64,000 nt of DNA from Sulfitobacter sp. JL08 (GCF_003352045.1 NZ_CP025815.1:310001-374000), one strand, 5' to 3'; counted from the first letter of the stretch, positions 33,602 through 43,506 are shown. Notes: generated from the letters alone by a model not told the origin. Made by a program: numbers and translations.

Positions 33602-33699
33602 CTGGGAACCAGCAATGCTTGGTTGACCCAACAACCCAATGCAATCGCCGAATTTATTTCCGCTCAGGAAGAGTTTCGGTTCAGTCAGAGGAAAACCAC

Positions 33700-34521
33700 A
33701 TGAGACTTTCAGCCATTCTTACCGCGCTTACTGGACTGGCCGTCGCCGGAGGATCGGTCTATGTCGCGCGCGATTACATTCAGCTTCAACTCGATAATGC
33801 CGCTACAGAGGTTGGGGCCGAAAGCGATACAGTGAGTGTCGTTGTCTCTACACGCGACATCTCATTTGGTGAGGAAATTGAACCCGGAGCATTGACCACG
33901 ATCGAGTGGCCTCGCGGGGCCGTTCCTGTCGGTGTGTTTACGGACTATGACGACTTGATAGCCGCCAAAAACCAGCCATCACGTCGCGCACGTCGTGCGA
34001 TCTATCAAGGTGAACTCATCTTGAATAGCAAGGTTTCTGGGTTTGGGGAAAAAGTAACAATTGTTCAAACAATCGGCGCCGACTATCGCGCAATGGCGGT
34101 CGAAGTTGATGCAGAGTCTGCAGTCGGTGGGTTCGTTACGCCGGGCGACCGGGTCGATATCGTGATGACCACTGGCGCAAAAGAGAACATGCGTGCAGTG
34201 ACTATACTACAGAACATCCGAGTGATCGGTGTTGATCAGGAATCCGACGAACAAACGGATCAGCCGGTCATCGCACGCACGGTGACTGTGGCGGTTACGC
34301 CCGATCAAGTCCAGCGGCTCGCCTTGGCACAACGTGCAGGCAGCCTGAGCCTCACTTTGCGGTCCGTGGATGACACCGAAGACCGGACGCTGACCATGAC
34401 GCGATTAAACGATCTGCTCATTGAGGAGAACTCGGTGTCAGATGACAGCGAAGAAGCCGTGCCCGCAAGCGTAATCCGAATCCGTCGTGGCACTGACGTA
34501 ACCGACGTCATGCTCAACTGA
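33700..34521 (+). CDS. cpaB: Flp pilus assembly protein CpaB/RcpC
   Basis: A 273-residue periplasmic protein with an N-terminal membrane anchor (LSAILTALTGLAVAGGSVYVA) and an SAF domain (VSTRDISFGEEIEPGALTTIEWPRGAVPVG) followed by the RcpC-like region (YRAMAVEVDAESAVGGFVTPGDRVDIVMT). CpaB is thought to help secretin function or pilus anchoring in the periplasm. The ATG at 33700 follows AGAGGAAAA. Confidence 0.92.
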   Translation: MRLSAILTALTGLAVAGGSVYVARDYIQLQLDNAATEVGAESDTVSVVVSTRDISFGEEIEPGALTTIEWPRGAVPVGVFTDYDDLIAAKNQPSRRARRAIYQGELILNSKVSGFGEKVTIVQTIGADYRAMAVEVDAESAVGGFVTPGDRVDIVMTTGAKENMRAVTILQNIRVIGVDQESDEQTDQPVIARTVTVAVTPDQVQRLALAQRAGSLSLTLRSVDDTEDRTLTMTRLNDLLIEENSVSDDSEEAVPASVIRIRRGTDVTDVMLN

Positions 34522-34544
34522 TCTGACCATTGGGATTTTCGACC

Positions 34545-36119
34545 ATGAGTATTTCTCAGAAAATATCAAAATTCCACCGGTCCGAGGATGGCGCTATCCT
34601 GGTGTTCGTAGCGGTCGCTCTGTCGGTGATGATCGGCATGGCTGCTATCGCTTTTGACCTAGGTCGCGTTACAACCACTCAAGCCGAGCTTCAAAGTTTC
34701 GCCGACAATGTCGCCTTGGCAGCCGCCGGCGAACTTGACGGGCACGCAGATTCAATCACGCGCGCCACGAACGCTGCAGCGAGCATGATCCGCGACACGC
34801 AAACCTTTGGCGTGCGCAACAAAGATCAGCTTTTGTCTGGCGAGACAGACTACCAACTTCTTTTCTATGAATATCCGCCCAACGACTCCATCGAGCCTGG
34901 GCAGGCTGCGCAACTTCTTGACACATCGGATCCCGCTAGTGGACCTCTGGCTGGTTTCGTTCGTGTCATTGTGGATACGCACGAAATTGATACGCCGCTG
35001 GCATCAGCCACTGCTTCGCTCTTGGGCAACGCCCGTCCCTTTGCCAGCGTGAGCGCCGAAGCCGTTGCAGGGTTTACGCTGATCGCATGCGACATCACTC
35101 CAATTTTCATTTGCCTGCCACAACCAAACCTCGATGTGTCCGAAGGGCAAATGATCAAGATGGTCAGCCAGGGCGGCGGGAATGAACAATGGGGACCAGG
35201 AAATTTTGGCTTTCTGGCAACCAATAGCGACGCTTTGGCAATCGATACCGCGGGAGCTTGCGCCTCTGCACCAGCAGGACAGGAAGATAGCTGCGCGCTG
35301 GCCGCGTCGCGCGCTGTTTCCATGTGCTTCAGCCAGCGCGGCGTCGAAACCAAGCCGGGTTTGAGCGTTGGTAACATGATCGCGGGATTTAACACGCGGT
35401 TTGACCGGTTCGAGTCAAGTGCCAAACAATTCGGCTCCGAAAACAAGTATGACGTGGACAACTTTGCGTCTTCTCCGCATGTACTCGATGGCTGGATCAC
35501 CTCGGCCAACGGAAATAATTGCACGAGCGTACAGGCGCCACCCTATGAGGTGGACGGCGTGATCGACACTACTGCGACGGTCGGGCTGCCGCTTGATGAT
35601 TGTTTTGGTTCAGGCGGTTGCCCAACCACGCGCATCGGCGACGGATCTTTCGGCGCCGGGCTCGAAGACTACCTGACGATCAATTACGGCGCTGATTTCA
35701 GCCAAACAATCCCGACGGGCATCCCCGCTTGGTTCCCGATCAATGGAACACGCTATGAAATCTATAACGCAGAGATCACCAACCAAAACGCTTTGCAAAG
35801 CATTCTGACGGCCGCTGGCAAAGCAGAAAGCAGCCTGCCTGCCTGTCAGCCGCCTTCGCCTTCCCGCGCCGATCCACGGCGCCGGGTCATCACAGTGGCT
35901 GGCATTGATTGTGCAGCGCATGAATCGGAGCTTAACGGCGGATCTGGCGTTATTCCGGTGGCTCAGTTTATCGAGATATTCCTTGTGCGTCCTTCGGAAT
36001 CAGATGGCAATGGCGCTGACGCAATCATCTACGGCGAAGTAATCCGTAGTGTCGGCAGCGCTCCCGGCGGCATGGGTTCGGGTGGCGTCGTACACGACCT
36101 GGTGCAGCTCTATGAGTAA
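34545..36119 (+). CDS. tadG: TadG-like pilus assembly protein
   Basis: A 524-residue protein with the TadE/G N-terminal helix (RSEDGAILVFVAVALSVMIGMAAIAFDLGRV) and a long, cysteine-containing extracytoplasmic part. TadG-type proteins are membrane-anchored pseudopilin-like factors, some with adhesive domains. Here the C-terminal part has several Cys pairs (CDITPIFICLP; DDCFGSGGCP) but no recognisable von Willebrand MIDAS. It overlaps the next gene by 8 bases. Confidence 0.82.
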   Translation: MSISQKISKFHRSEDGAILVFVAVALSVMIGMAAIAFDLGRVTTTQAELQSFADNVALAAAGELDGHADSITRATNAAASMIRDTQTFGVRNKDQLLSGETDYQLLFYEYPPNDSIEPGQAAQLLDTSDPASGPLAGFVRVIVDTHEIDTPLASATASLLGNARPFASVSAEAVAGFTLIACDITPIFICLPQPNLDVSEGQMIKMVSQGGGNEQWGPGNFGFLATNSDALAIDTAGACASAPAGQEDSCALAASRAVSMCFSQRGVETKPGLSVGNMIAGFNTRFDRFESSAKQFGSENKYDVDNFASSPHVLDGWITSANGNNCTSVQAPPYEVDGVIDTTATVGLPLDDCFGSGGCPTTRIGDGSFGAGLEDYLTINYGADFSQTIPTGIPAWFPINGTRYEIYNAEITNQNALQSILTAAGKAESSLPACQPPSPSRADPRRRVITVAGIDCAAHESELNGGSGVIPVAQFIEIFLVRPSESDGNGADAIIYGEVIRSVGSAPGGMGSGGVVHDLVQLYE

Positions 36120-36630
36120 GTTCATGCCAAAAATTACTGTTCATATCCAAAACACGTTCCGTCGCTTCCGGCAAAATCAATCCGGGGCAGCATTGGTCGA
36201 ATTCGCAATACTTCTCCCGATCCTGTTCGCGACCTTCGCACTGATCGTTGAGGGTGGACGTCTTTACTGGTCATTCCAGAATGCAATCACAGGCGTACGC
36301 GACACCGCGCGCTATGTTGGCCGGATTGCCCCATCTGATCTGTGTGCGCCGACACCCAGTGCCTCAATAAGTAACTACCAGGGCGCGGTGGCAACCTCCT
36401 TGAGTTCGCTTTCAACGAACGACATCATCATCGCGCTCGACACCTTGTCTTTGGAGTGCGTGGGCGTTGCCGGAGAATACAGAGTGTCTCCCACGCCGGT
36501 GGCCGTTGTGACCGCCTCCCTGACTATTACGGGGCTGCCATTTTCACCGCTGTTTCAATTGGTTGGAGGTTCAGAAGTCGCACAGATCCAGACCACAGTG
36601 ACAGATAGAAGTCGGATATTTGGGCCATGA
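36112..36630 (+). CDS. tadE: TadE-like pseudopilin, first copy
   Basis: A 172-residue protein with QSGAALVEFAILLPILFATFALIVEGGRLYW, a prepilin-like helix preceded by a Gly-Ala processing site with Glu at +5. TadE-type pseudopilins are cut by the same peptidase as Flp and are needed for pilus assembly. Start 36112 overlaps the tadG stop; ATG 36124 is an alternative. It overlaps the second tadE gene by 4 bases. Confidence 0.87.
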   Translation: MSKFMPKITVHIQNTFRRFRQNQSGAALVEFAILLPILFATFALIVEGGRLYWSFQNAITGVRDTARYVGRIAPSDLCAPTPSASISNYQGAVATSLSSLSTNDIIIALDTLSLECVGVAGEYRVSPTPVAVVTASLTITGLPFSPLFQLVGGSEVAQIQTTVTDRSRIFGP

Positions 36631-37322
36631 TTTACAGATTGCAAAAAATTTCCCGGACGGCATTGCGTTTCAAGCGCGATGAGGAAGGCTCAACGATCAC
36701 CGAGATGGCATTTGTACTGCCATTGTTCCTCCTGATCTTCCTAGGCCTGATAGATTTCGGCCGCCTAGCTTTCCAGTACGTCGCGGCAGAGAAAACGGCA
36801 CAGGTCGCCGCGCGCATGGCGGCCGTGATGCCTCCTGCTTGCAGTGCGGTTCCTACAACCAACGCCCGGGGTACGTATACTGACATTACGGGTCCTAGAT
36901 TTGGCACCAATTGTAGTTTTGCAGCAGGCGTGTGCACAGAACCAGCCGCTACGATTTGCACCGGCGCAGCCCCGGTTGGAGCCGAAGCGCAAAACACAGT
37001 GACCGAAATTTGGAACATGCTGCAGTTTGCGGTGCCAAATGATCCGACCGCCGACTTCGACGAGGGGAACATTTCTTTCGCTTATGAATTTGACCCTCAA
37101 ATGAATTTTTTGGGTGGACCCTATGTTCCAATGGTCACGGTCACCATAGAAGACCTTCCGTTCCGTTTCATCTCTCCGCTGGGGGGACTCGCTGCCCTGG
37201 TGATCGGCACGGACACACCGGAAACGAATGCCCTCACAACCGCGACAGCAGACTTCAAAATTTTAATCGACTTCACAGCCACCTTGCCTGGCGAAGACCT
37301 TGCCAGCGGAACCAATGGCTAA
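36627..37322 (+). CDS. TadE-like pseudopilin, second copy
   Basis: A 231-residue protein with EEGSTITEMAFVLPLFLLIFLGLIDFGRLAFQ, the TadE processing and helix motif, and an exported part with several cysteines (PPACSAVP, NCSFAAGVC, ATICTG). It is longer than the first copy. Together with TadG, the locus encodes three TadE/G-type products. Confidence 0.86.
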   Translation: MIYRLQKISRTALRFKRDEEGSTITEMAFVLPLFLLIFLGLIDFGRLAFQYVAAEKTAQVAARMAAVMPPACSAVPTTNARGTYTDITGPRFGTNCSFAAGVCTEPAATICTGAAPVGAEAQNTVTEIWNMLQFAVPNDPTADFDEGNISFAYEFDPQMNFLGGPYVPMVTVTIEDLPFRFISPLGGLAALVIGTDTPETNALTTATADFKILIDFTATLPGEDLASGTNG

Positions 37323-37347
37323 ATTTTCAAAAGAAGGGATCTTCGAA

Positions 37348-38556
37348 ATGACAAATAAATCATTGGGCCTTATCTCTGGTGATGATGCAATCAATGCCTC
37401 TGTCTTGAAGGCAGTCGACCGACTGAACGACCTTTCCATCGAGACATTGAGCGGGACATTGTCCTCCGTCAACGGATCCGCCAGCCGGTTCCTAAGCGAA
37501 CACGATCTCGTTGTGTTCCAGTTATCGGAACAAAAAGACGCAGATATTGTCGGTTCGTTGCGTCGGCAGGTTGGATCAAAATGCACTCTGCTTGCGCTCA
37601 GCAATAAAGACATTTCGCTATCCGCGGCGCGCGCTTTGAAAAAGTCTGGTGTGGACGAAATTCTGCCCTTTCCAATCGGGCAGGAAGAATTGAACGAACA
37701 AATCGAGCGCCTTACAGCCGACATGTCCCTGCTGCCCGCGATCTACAATCCGCAGACGGAACATTTGGGCCAAGTTATCAGTGTATGCCCTGCCCGCGGA
37801 GGGATCGGTGCCTCCACTTTGGCGGTCAATCTTGCCGACCAATTGCAGGGCCACACAGGCATTTTCAAGAAAAAGAAAAAGAACAAGGTTGCCATTGTCG
37901 ATCTGGACCTTCAGTTCGGCACCGTCGCAACGGCACTCGACCTTACGCCATCCAACGGGCTTTTGCGAATGGCGCAGGGCGGTGTGACGCCGGACCACAC
38001 GTTTCTGCAGCAATCCATGGTACAGCATGTCTCTGGTCTGGATGTGCTGACTGCCCCGGAAGAATTTATGCCGTTGGATGCTCTGACACGCGAACAAGTT
38101 CATGCACTAATCGAAAACCTGCGTCAGGAATACGACTATGTTGTAATCGATCTGCCGCGCGCATTGGTTGAGTGGCTAGGCGCTGTGGTGAAGGCCACAG
38201 ACCGGATGCTGATGGTCAGTGACAGCACGGTTTCTTCTGTTCGCCAAGCCTGTCGGCTGATTGATTTCTTTGCCAAGGAGCGCTTGGAACCCCCTGTGGA
38301 GATGGTTGTCGGCCATGAAGCGAAACCAACGTTTCGGTCAGGACATCATGTCGAGGCGAAAAAAGCACTCGGTCGCGACTTGAAGTATTGGCTGCCATTC
38401 GACGTTCGCAATGCAAAGCATGCGCGGGATCGCGGCCAGTTGCTTTCGCAAACTTCGAGTAGCTGTGCCTTGTCAAAAGCCATCCGTACCATGGGTCGCA
38501 AAATCATGGATGAATCACTACTCAATGCAAACGTTCGCGTTGGCAAAATCGCCTAA
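37348..38556 (+). CDS. cpaE: CpaE/TadZ pilus localisation ATPase-like protein
   Basis: A 402-residue ParA/MinD-like protein with an N-terminal receiver-like domain (about residues 5-125). The P-loop is CPARGGIGASTLAVNLAD: the deviant Walker A lysines of MinD (KGGxGKT/S) are replaced (RGG, GAST), as is common in TadZ proteins, so hydrolysis may be weak. Later motifs are VAIVDLDLQFGTVA and YVVIDLPRA. It positions the tad machine at a cell pole. The ATG at 37348 follows AAGAAGGG. Confidence 0.9.
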   Translation: MTNKSLGLISGDDAINASVLKAVDRLNDLSIETLSGTLSSVNGSASRFLSEHDLVVFQLSEQKDADIVGSLRRQVGSKCTLLALSNKDISLSAARALKKSGVDEILPFPIGQEELNEQIERLTADMSLLPAIYNPQTEHLGQVISVCPARGGIGASTLAVNLADQLQGHTGIFKKKKKNKVAIVDLDLQFGTVATALDLTPSNGLLRMAQGGVTPDHTFLQQSMVQHVSGLDVLTAPEEFMPLDALTREQVHALIENLRQEYDYVVIDLPRALVEWLGAVVKATDRMLMVSDSTVSSVRQACRLIDFFAKERLEPPVEMVVGHEAKPTFRSGHHVEAKKALGRDLKYWLPFDVRNAKHARDRGQLLSQTSSSCALSKAIRTMGRKIMDESLLNANVRVGKIA

Positions 38557-38570
38557 TTGGAGCCACTAAA

Positions 38571-39962
38571 ATGTTCGAAAAATTCTCACGGGCCACACGC
38601 TCAAACGAAGCGGAAGTTATTCAACTGCACAGCCAACCAGCAAAACAGGTAGAAAAGGAAATTCAGCCTGAACCCGTGCAAGCAGACAGCCAATTGACAG
38701 AATGGTTGGAGCTGAAGAGCACTCTTCACGAAGCGTTGCTTGACCGGCTCAACTTGTCCGTCATCGAAAAGGTGGAGCAAGATGCGCTGCGCCGGGAAGT
38801 CGCCGGCGTTGTCAGCAGTACCCTTGGCCAAACGGGCCGCCCGCTCAACAGCGACGATTTTAACAAGATCGTGGATGAGCTTCTCGACGAAATCTTGGGC
38901 TACGGTCCATTGGAGCCACTTCTAGCCGATCCGACGATCAACGATATTCTGGTGAATGGATACCGGACAGTCTATGTCGAACGCCAAGGTCTTTTGGAGC
39001 GCGTGCCCGTTCGTTTCCGCGATGAAAAGCATCTTTTGCGGGTTATTGACAAGATCGTCAGCAAGATTGGACGCCGTGTCGATGAACGCCAACCATGGGT
39101 AGACGCTCGCTTGGAAGACGGTAGCCGCGTAAACGCCATTATCCGCCCTTGTTCCATTGACGGACCAAGCGTTTCAATTCGGAAGTTTTCTGAATCCAAG
39201 CTCACAATGGACAAGCTGGTCGCGGCCGGAGCGCTGAACGAAAAAGCAGCGCGTTTTCTAGAAGCAATTGTCTATTCCCGCCTGAACATTCTGATCGCGG
39301 GTGGCACAGGCTCGGGTAAAACAACTATGCTGAACGCAATGTCCTCGTTTATCGATCACAGCGAACGTATTGTTACGATCGAGGATGCTGCTGAACTACA
39401 GCTTCAGCAAGAACATGTGGTCCGCCTTGAGACACGCCCCGCCACACCATCAGGCGACGGACAGGTCATCCAACGCGATCTTGTTCGCAACGCACTGCGT
39501 ATGCGCCCTGATAGAATTATCGTCGGTGAGGTTCGCGGCGCCGAAACGTTTGACATGCTGCAGGCGATGAACACGGGGCATGACGGTTCCATGACCACCG
39601 TGCATGCCAACTCGGCGCGGGATTCATTGGGTCGTTTGGAACAAATGGTCACGATGACAGGTATCGAGTTCCCGGCAGCCGCCGTTCGATCACAGATCGC
39701 CTCAGGTTTGCAGTTCATTGTGCATTTGTCACGGCTTGCGGACGGGTCTCGCCGGGTCACCAGCATTTCGGAGATTACAGGAATGGAGGGTGCTGTTGTT
39801 ACAATGCAGGATATCTTTGTGTTCCAAAAGCGGGGACGCACCGAGAAAGGCGAAGTGTTGGGCGAGTTTGTTTCTACTGGTATTCGCCCAAAATGCTTTG
39901 ATTTGTTGACAGCCGCTGGTGTTGATCTTGATCCAGACATATTTCGGGTTACAGGAGACTAA
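38571..39962 (+). CDS. cpaF: Flp pilus assembly ATPase CpaF/TadA
   Basis: A 463-residue type II/IV secretion ATPase. N-terminal domain to about residue 200, then Walker A LIAGGTGSGKTT, Asp box MTGVED-like IVTIEDAAELQLQQEHVVRLETRP, Walker B RPDRIIVGEVRGAE and His box GHDGSMTTVHANS. It powers pilus extension and retraction at the inner membrane with TadB/TadC. It lies 14 bases after cpaE and 3 bases before tadB. Confidence 0.95.
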   Translation: MFEKFSRATRSNEAEVIQLHSQPAKQVEKEIQPEPVQADSQLTEWLELKSTLHEALLDRLNLSVIEKVEQDALRREVAGVVSSTLGQTGRPLNSDDFNKIVDELLDEILGYGPLEPLLADPTINDILVNGYRTVYVERQGLLERVPVRFRDEKHLLRVIDKIVSKIGRRVDERQPWVDARLEDGSRVNAIIRPCSIDGPSVSIRKFSESKLTMDKLVAAGALNEKAARFLEAIVYSRLNILIAGGTGSGKTTMLNAMSSFIDHSERIVTIEDAAELQLQQEHVVRLETRPATPSGDGQVIQRDLVRNALRMRPDRIIVGEVRGAETFDMLQAMNTGHDGSMTTVHANSARDSLGRLEQMVTMTGIEFPAAAVRSQIASGLQFIVHLSRLADGSRRVTSISEITGMEGAVVTMQDIFVFQKRGRTEKGEVLGEFVSTGIRPKCFDLLTAAGVDLDPDIFRVTGD

Positions 39963-39965
39963 GAT

Positions 39966-40937
39966 ATGAACAGCATATATTCCATCGAACTGCTAAACTA
40001 TCTGACCTTGGCCTGCGTTTTCGTCGGTATATTCATGCTGGTCAGTGGGCTGGGCCATCTCATGCGTCGCGGGGAAAACCAGGCGGAAGCCCGCAATCGC
40101 CGCCTGCGCATGATCCGCGATGGTGTGAAGGGCGAAGACCGGCTCATGCTTCTGCGTCCCGAAACACCGAAAGGGTTTCTGGCTCGGGTGCCGCTGTACG
40201 GACAACTGCCCGAGATGCTTATGCAAGCGGGATTGCAAGTGTCAGTGCAGAATTTTCTACTGCTATCTGCAGGGGGTACCGCGACGCTCGCCGTTGTTGG
40301 GATGCTGTTCCTGCCCATTTGGCAAGCCGCTCCAATCGCATTTCTTTTGGGCGCGCTTGCTCCTGTCTTAATCTTAAAATCCCGTCAGGAAAAGCGCCGG
40401 AAAGATCTCACCAACCAGTTGCCGGACGCGTTGGAACTTATGGCCCGCGGGCTTAGAATTGGTCACCCCGTCAACACTTCTATCAAGGCTGTTGCCGACG
40501 AGATGCAAGATCCCATCGGGTCAGAGTTCGGTATTATTTTTGACCAGGTCAACTTCGGCGAAGAGCTGCCGGACGCAGTTCAAGACTTCGCTGAACGGGT
40601 CGGTTCGGAAGACGCACAATACCTGGCGGCGAGTCTTGCCATCCAACATGGCACCGGTGGCGACCTTGAGCGGATCGTCTCAGTTCTGGCAAGTGTGGTC
40701 AGACGGCGGATCGCGCTTCGTTCTAGGATCCGAGCGATTTCTTCGGAAGGGCGATTGTCAGGGCTTCTGCTGTCAATTATTCCGCTGGTGATTATGGCCG
40801 TCATGTCTTTCAATGCGCCAGGATACTATACCGATATCAGTGACGATCCAGCCTTCGTCAAACTTGCAGCGCTGGTTGTGGTTCTGATGGTCTCCAACGT
40901 CATAATTCTTAACAAACTTGTCAATTTCCGCGTCTGA
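39966..40937 (+). CDS. tadB: Flp pilus inner-membrane platform protein TadB
   Basis: A 323-residue T2SF-domain protein. Membrane helices at the N-terminus (LNYLTLACVFVGIFMLVSGL), at about residues 100-135 and at the C-terminus (LLLSIIPLVIMAVMSF; LAALVVVLMVSNVIIL) flank the cytoplasmic T2SF region (LPDALELMARGLRIGHPVN). It forms the inner-membrane platform with TadC. Confidence 0.93.
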   Translation: MNSIYSIELLNYLTLACVFVGIFMLVSGLGHLMRRGENQAEARNRRLRMIRDGVKGEDRLMLLRPETPKGFLARVPLYGQLPEMLMQAGLQVSVQNFLLLSAGGTATLAVVGMLFLPIWQAAPIAFLLGALAPVLILKSRQEKRRKDLTNQLPDALELMARGLRIGHPVNTSIKAVADEMQDPIGSEFGIIFDQVNFGEELPDAVQDFAERVGSEDAQYLAASLAIQHGTGGDLERIVSVLASVVRRRIALRSRIRAISSEGRLSGLLLSIIPLVIMAVMSFNAPGYYTDISDDPAFVKLAALVVVLMVSNVIILNKLVNFRV

Positions 40938-40947
40938 GGTAAGCATC

Positions 40948-41949
40948 ATGAACAATATTTTAGAAAGTTTTTCACACCGGTTTGGCCTTCAGGCCGAAAC
41001 ACTTCTGCTGGCGCTTTTTGGTCTCGGTATTCTGCTGCTTTTTGCGGCAATCAGTTCGGCGCTAAGCCAGCGTCACCCTGCAGCGGCGCGCATTGCCAAT
41101 CTGCGCAACCAAAGATTTGAGGCACGCAATAACCGTGGACTTTTGCGAGATACAGTCGCCACACCCAAAGGCCTGTTCAAGGCCGCGCTGCCAAGTAGGC
41201 AATCGGAACGGCGCAAGATTGAGGACAAACTCATCCAAGCCGGGTTCACAGGCTCAAGTGCTTTGCGCATCTATACGTTGACGCGCGTATGGTTGGGCTT
41301 GTTTTTACCTCTTATGGTGGCCGCGCTTATCGTCGCCTCAAGAGTGCCGGGAATTCCTGTTCCCTTATCGATTGCCAGTTTTTTTGCATCCATTAGCCAG
41401 TCCAACGCGATTCAACTGGTCGGTATATTAACGGCGATTGGGTATTTTCTGCCCGCAGTTTGGCTGAACCGCTGCTTGAAGGAACGCCAGCGCAGGATTC
41501 GGGAAGCCTTTCCGAATGCGCTCGATCTTTTGCAAATTTCAATTCAAGCAGGTCTTGGGTTCGACGCGGCAATGACCCGGGTCGGCAACGAATTGACCGT
41601 TGCATCTCCGGATCTGGCTTTCGAATTTCTCAACACGCAGCACGAAATTCAGGCTGGGCGCTCCCGTGCGACGGCACTATCCGAAATGGCGCGACGTTCT
41701 GGAGTTGAAGAGATCAGCTCGTTTGCGACGGTAGTCCAGCAGTCCATGCGGTATGGGACAAGCATGTCAGACGCTTTGACAGTTTATGCGACCGAAATGC
41801 GGGAGAGACGCGAGACTAGAGCGCAGGAACTAGCAAACCAGTTACCAGTGAAAATGTCAGCCGTTTTGGCATCACTTATGCTTCCAACACTGATGATTAT
41901 CACCGCCGCACCTTCTGTGATTCGTTACTTCAGGGGCTTCGGAGCATAA
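40948..41949 (+). CDS. tadC: Flp pilus inner-membrane platform protein TadC
   Basis: A 333-residue T2SF protein and partner of TadB. It has an N-terminal helix (LLLALFGLGILLLFAAISSAL), paired central helices, the T2SF motif FPNALDLLQISIQAGLGFDAAM and a C-terminal helix. The ATG at 40948 follows GAGGT, 10 bases after tadB. Confidence 0.93.
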   Translation: MNNILESFSHRFGLQAETLLLALFGLGILLLFAAISSALSQRHPAAARIANLRNQRFEARNNRGLLRDTVATPKGLFKAALPSRQSERRKIEDKLIQAGFTGSSALRIYTLTRVWLGLFLPLMVAALIVASRVPGIPVPLSIASFFASISQSNAIQLVGILTAIGYFLPAVWLNRCLKERQRRIREAFPNALDLLQISIQAGLGFDAAMTRVGNELTVASPDLAFEFLNTQHEIQAGRSRATALSEMARRSGVEEISSFATVVQQSMRYGTSMSDALTVYATEMRERRETRAQELANQLPVKMSAVLASLMLPTLMIITAAPSVIRYFRGFGA

Positions 41950-42173
41950 TTATTGATCCCGATTTCGCTACATTATTGCGCTGTATACGGATGCGTTTCC
42001 AGAATCGGCATCAATATAGCCTTATTCTCTGTAAAACTTTTAAATAATCGAATTTGGAGTTAACTTTCAATTTAGTTTAGGTGGTTTCAGACCAAAAAAG
42101 AATCGAGACAAATAATTGGTGGGGGCCTTTTTGTAAGAGGGCTTTGATCGAATTTCGGTCAGTGTTAAAGAGT

Positions 42174-43028
42174 ATGAGTAATTTATTTTCGGCGCGCAAT
42201 TACGCGTCAGGTGCCCGCGCGCCGTCGTCAGACCTGATTCAAGTTACCGAAGTCTTATGCCAGGCCTTTCTAGGCAGCCATCCGCTTTTGGACGCATTGC
42301 GCCATACGGCCCAGCTTATAGGTGCCGACTTTGCTTCAATCAGTCGTGTTGATATGCGATGCGAATCTGGTAGGGCGAAGGTTCTCAGCTTCGGTGCTCC
42401 TTGCCAGCTGTCCAACATCACGCACAATGTCGACGTCTCCTTCGCCAAGGTGATCTGTGGCAACAATTTGCCGAGCGCCAAGTTGGGGTCCGTCTGGTTT
42501 GGCTGCCTGGATGACTTTGAAGATAACGAAGCTCTCACCGACATTTTTCAAAGTAACAGATTGACCCAATCAGTCATAATTTTGCTTGATCGAAAAAACG
42601 AAAACGCTGACTTTCTGGAACTGCATTTCGGTCACCAACTTCCTTACGGTTTTGATGATCACCTGTCACTTTTCGGCGTCGTCCTTTCCGATTGTTGGAA
42701 TAAACGTGCGTTGGGGCAGGTTTTAGAAGCAAAGCTGTCTAAAATGCGCGGCAAGGTCGCCCAAAGGCGATTGAAGGATGTCTTATCACTGGAAAACCCG
42801 TGCCAACTGAGCCGAGCAGAATTTCGGGTTTGTTCCTTGCTGGCTCGGGGCCTAAATAACAAGGCCTTGCTGTTCGAGCTATCAATCAGCATCTCGACTC
42901 TGCGCACCCACCTGCGGAATATATACGCCAAAACGGGTGTCAGCACTCAACCTGAACTGATCCATTACCTTCTGAGCCCGGCTATATCGAGCCAACCAAC
43001 TTCTTCGGATCGGGCATATGTCGCTTGA
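42174..43028 (+). CDS. LuxR family transcriptional regulator inside the tad locus
   Basis: A 284-residue protein. The C-terminal 60 residues are a LuxR/GerE HTH (LSRAEFRVCSLLARGLNNKA, then SISISTLRTHLRNIYAKTGV). The N-terminal about 200 residues have no domain I can name; they lack a receiver Asp pattern and may be a GAF/PAS-like sensor. The start is uncertain: ATG 42174 or GTG 42081, neither with a strong ribosome site. The 224-base gap before it is AT-rich and likely carries its promoter. It overlaps the peptidase gene by 11 bases, suggesting control of pilus genes. Confidence 0.8.
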   Translation: MSNLFSARNYASGARAPSSDLIQVTEVLCQAFLGSHPLLDALRHTAQLIGADFASISRVDMRCESGRAKVLSFGAPCQLSNITHNVDVSFAKVICGNNLPSAKLGSVWFGCLDDFEDNEALTDIFQSNRLTQSVIILLDRKNENADFLELHFGHQLPYGFDDHLSLFGVVLSDCWNKRALGQVLEAKLSKMRGKVAQRRLKDVLSLENPCQLSRAEFRVCSLLARGLNNKALLFELSISISTLRTHLRNIYAKTGVSTQPELIHYLLSPAISSQPTSSDRAYVA

Positions 43029-43506
43029 AATGATGCAATTTGCTCCGTTGGTTTTGATCACTCCTCTTTTGGTAACGATGGCTTTGTGTGACTTAAAGGA
43101 TCTGAAGATTTCCAATCGGCTTGTTCTGACAATGCTTGCGGGCTTCATACTTTCAGCACCACTGTTTCTGTCGGGTCACGAAGCAGCCTATCGTGCAATC
43201 ACAGGCTGCGCAGTATTCGCTCTGGGTGTAGCTGGGTTTGCTTTCCGGCTTTGGGGAGGTGGCGATGTCAAAGCGATTGCAGTGCTCACACTTTTTGTAC
43301 CTGGATATTCCCTGCTCCTTTTCGCATTCACCTTTTCAGCATCCATGGCTCTCGGCATGATTATCGTTCTCACTGGAAGAGTCTTGCTTGGAAGCCCAAA
43401 CTTCCACTGGAGCGCATTGCGACCTGAGGCCGGTTATCCGATGGGCGTGTCAATCGCCATGTCAGGGATATCCTTGCCTTGGATCGCGATGATCTTGTCG
43501 GGATAG
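43018..43506 (+). CDS. cpaA: prepilin peptidase CpaA/TadV
   Basis: A 162-residue aspartic membrane peptidase. The two catalytic Asp motifs are CDLKDLKISNR and LWGGGDVKAIAV (GxGD). It is short, without the methylase domain of PilD, as usual for TadV/CpaA. It cuts the leaders of Flp and the TadE-type pseudopilins. It is the last gene of the locus. Confidence 0.9.
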   Translation: MSLEMMQFAPLVLITPLLVTMALCDLKDLKISNRLVLTMLAGFILSAPLFLSGHEAAYRAITGCAVFALGVAGFAFRLWGGGDVKAIAVLTLFVPGYSLLLFAFTFSASMALGMIIVLTGRVLLGSPNFHWSALRPEAGYPMGVSIAMSGISLPWIAMILSG

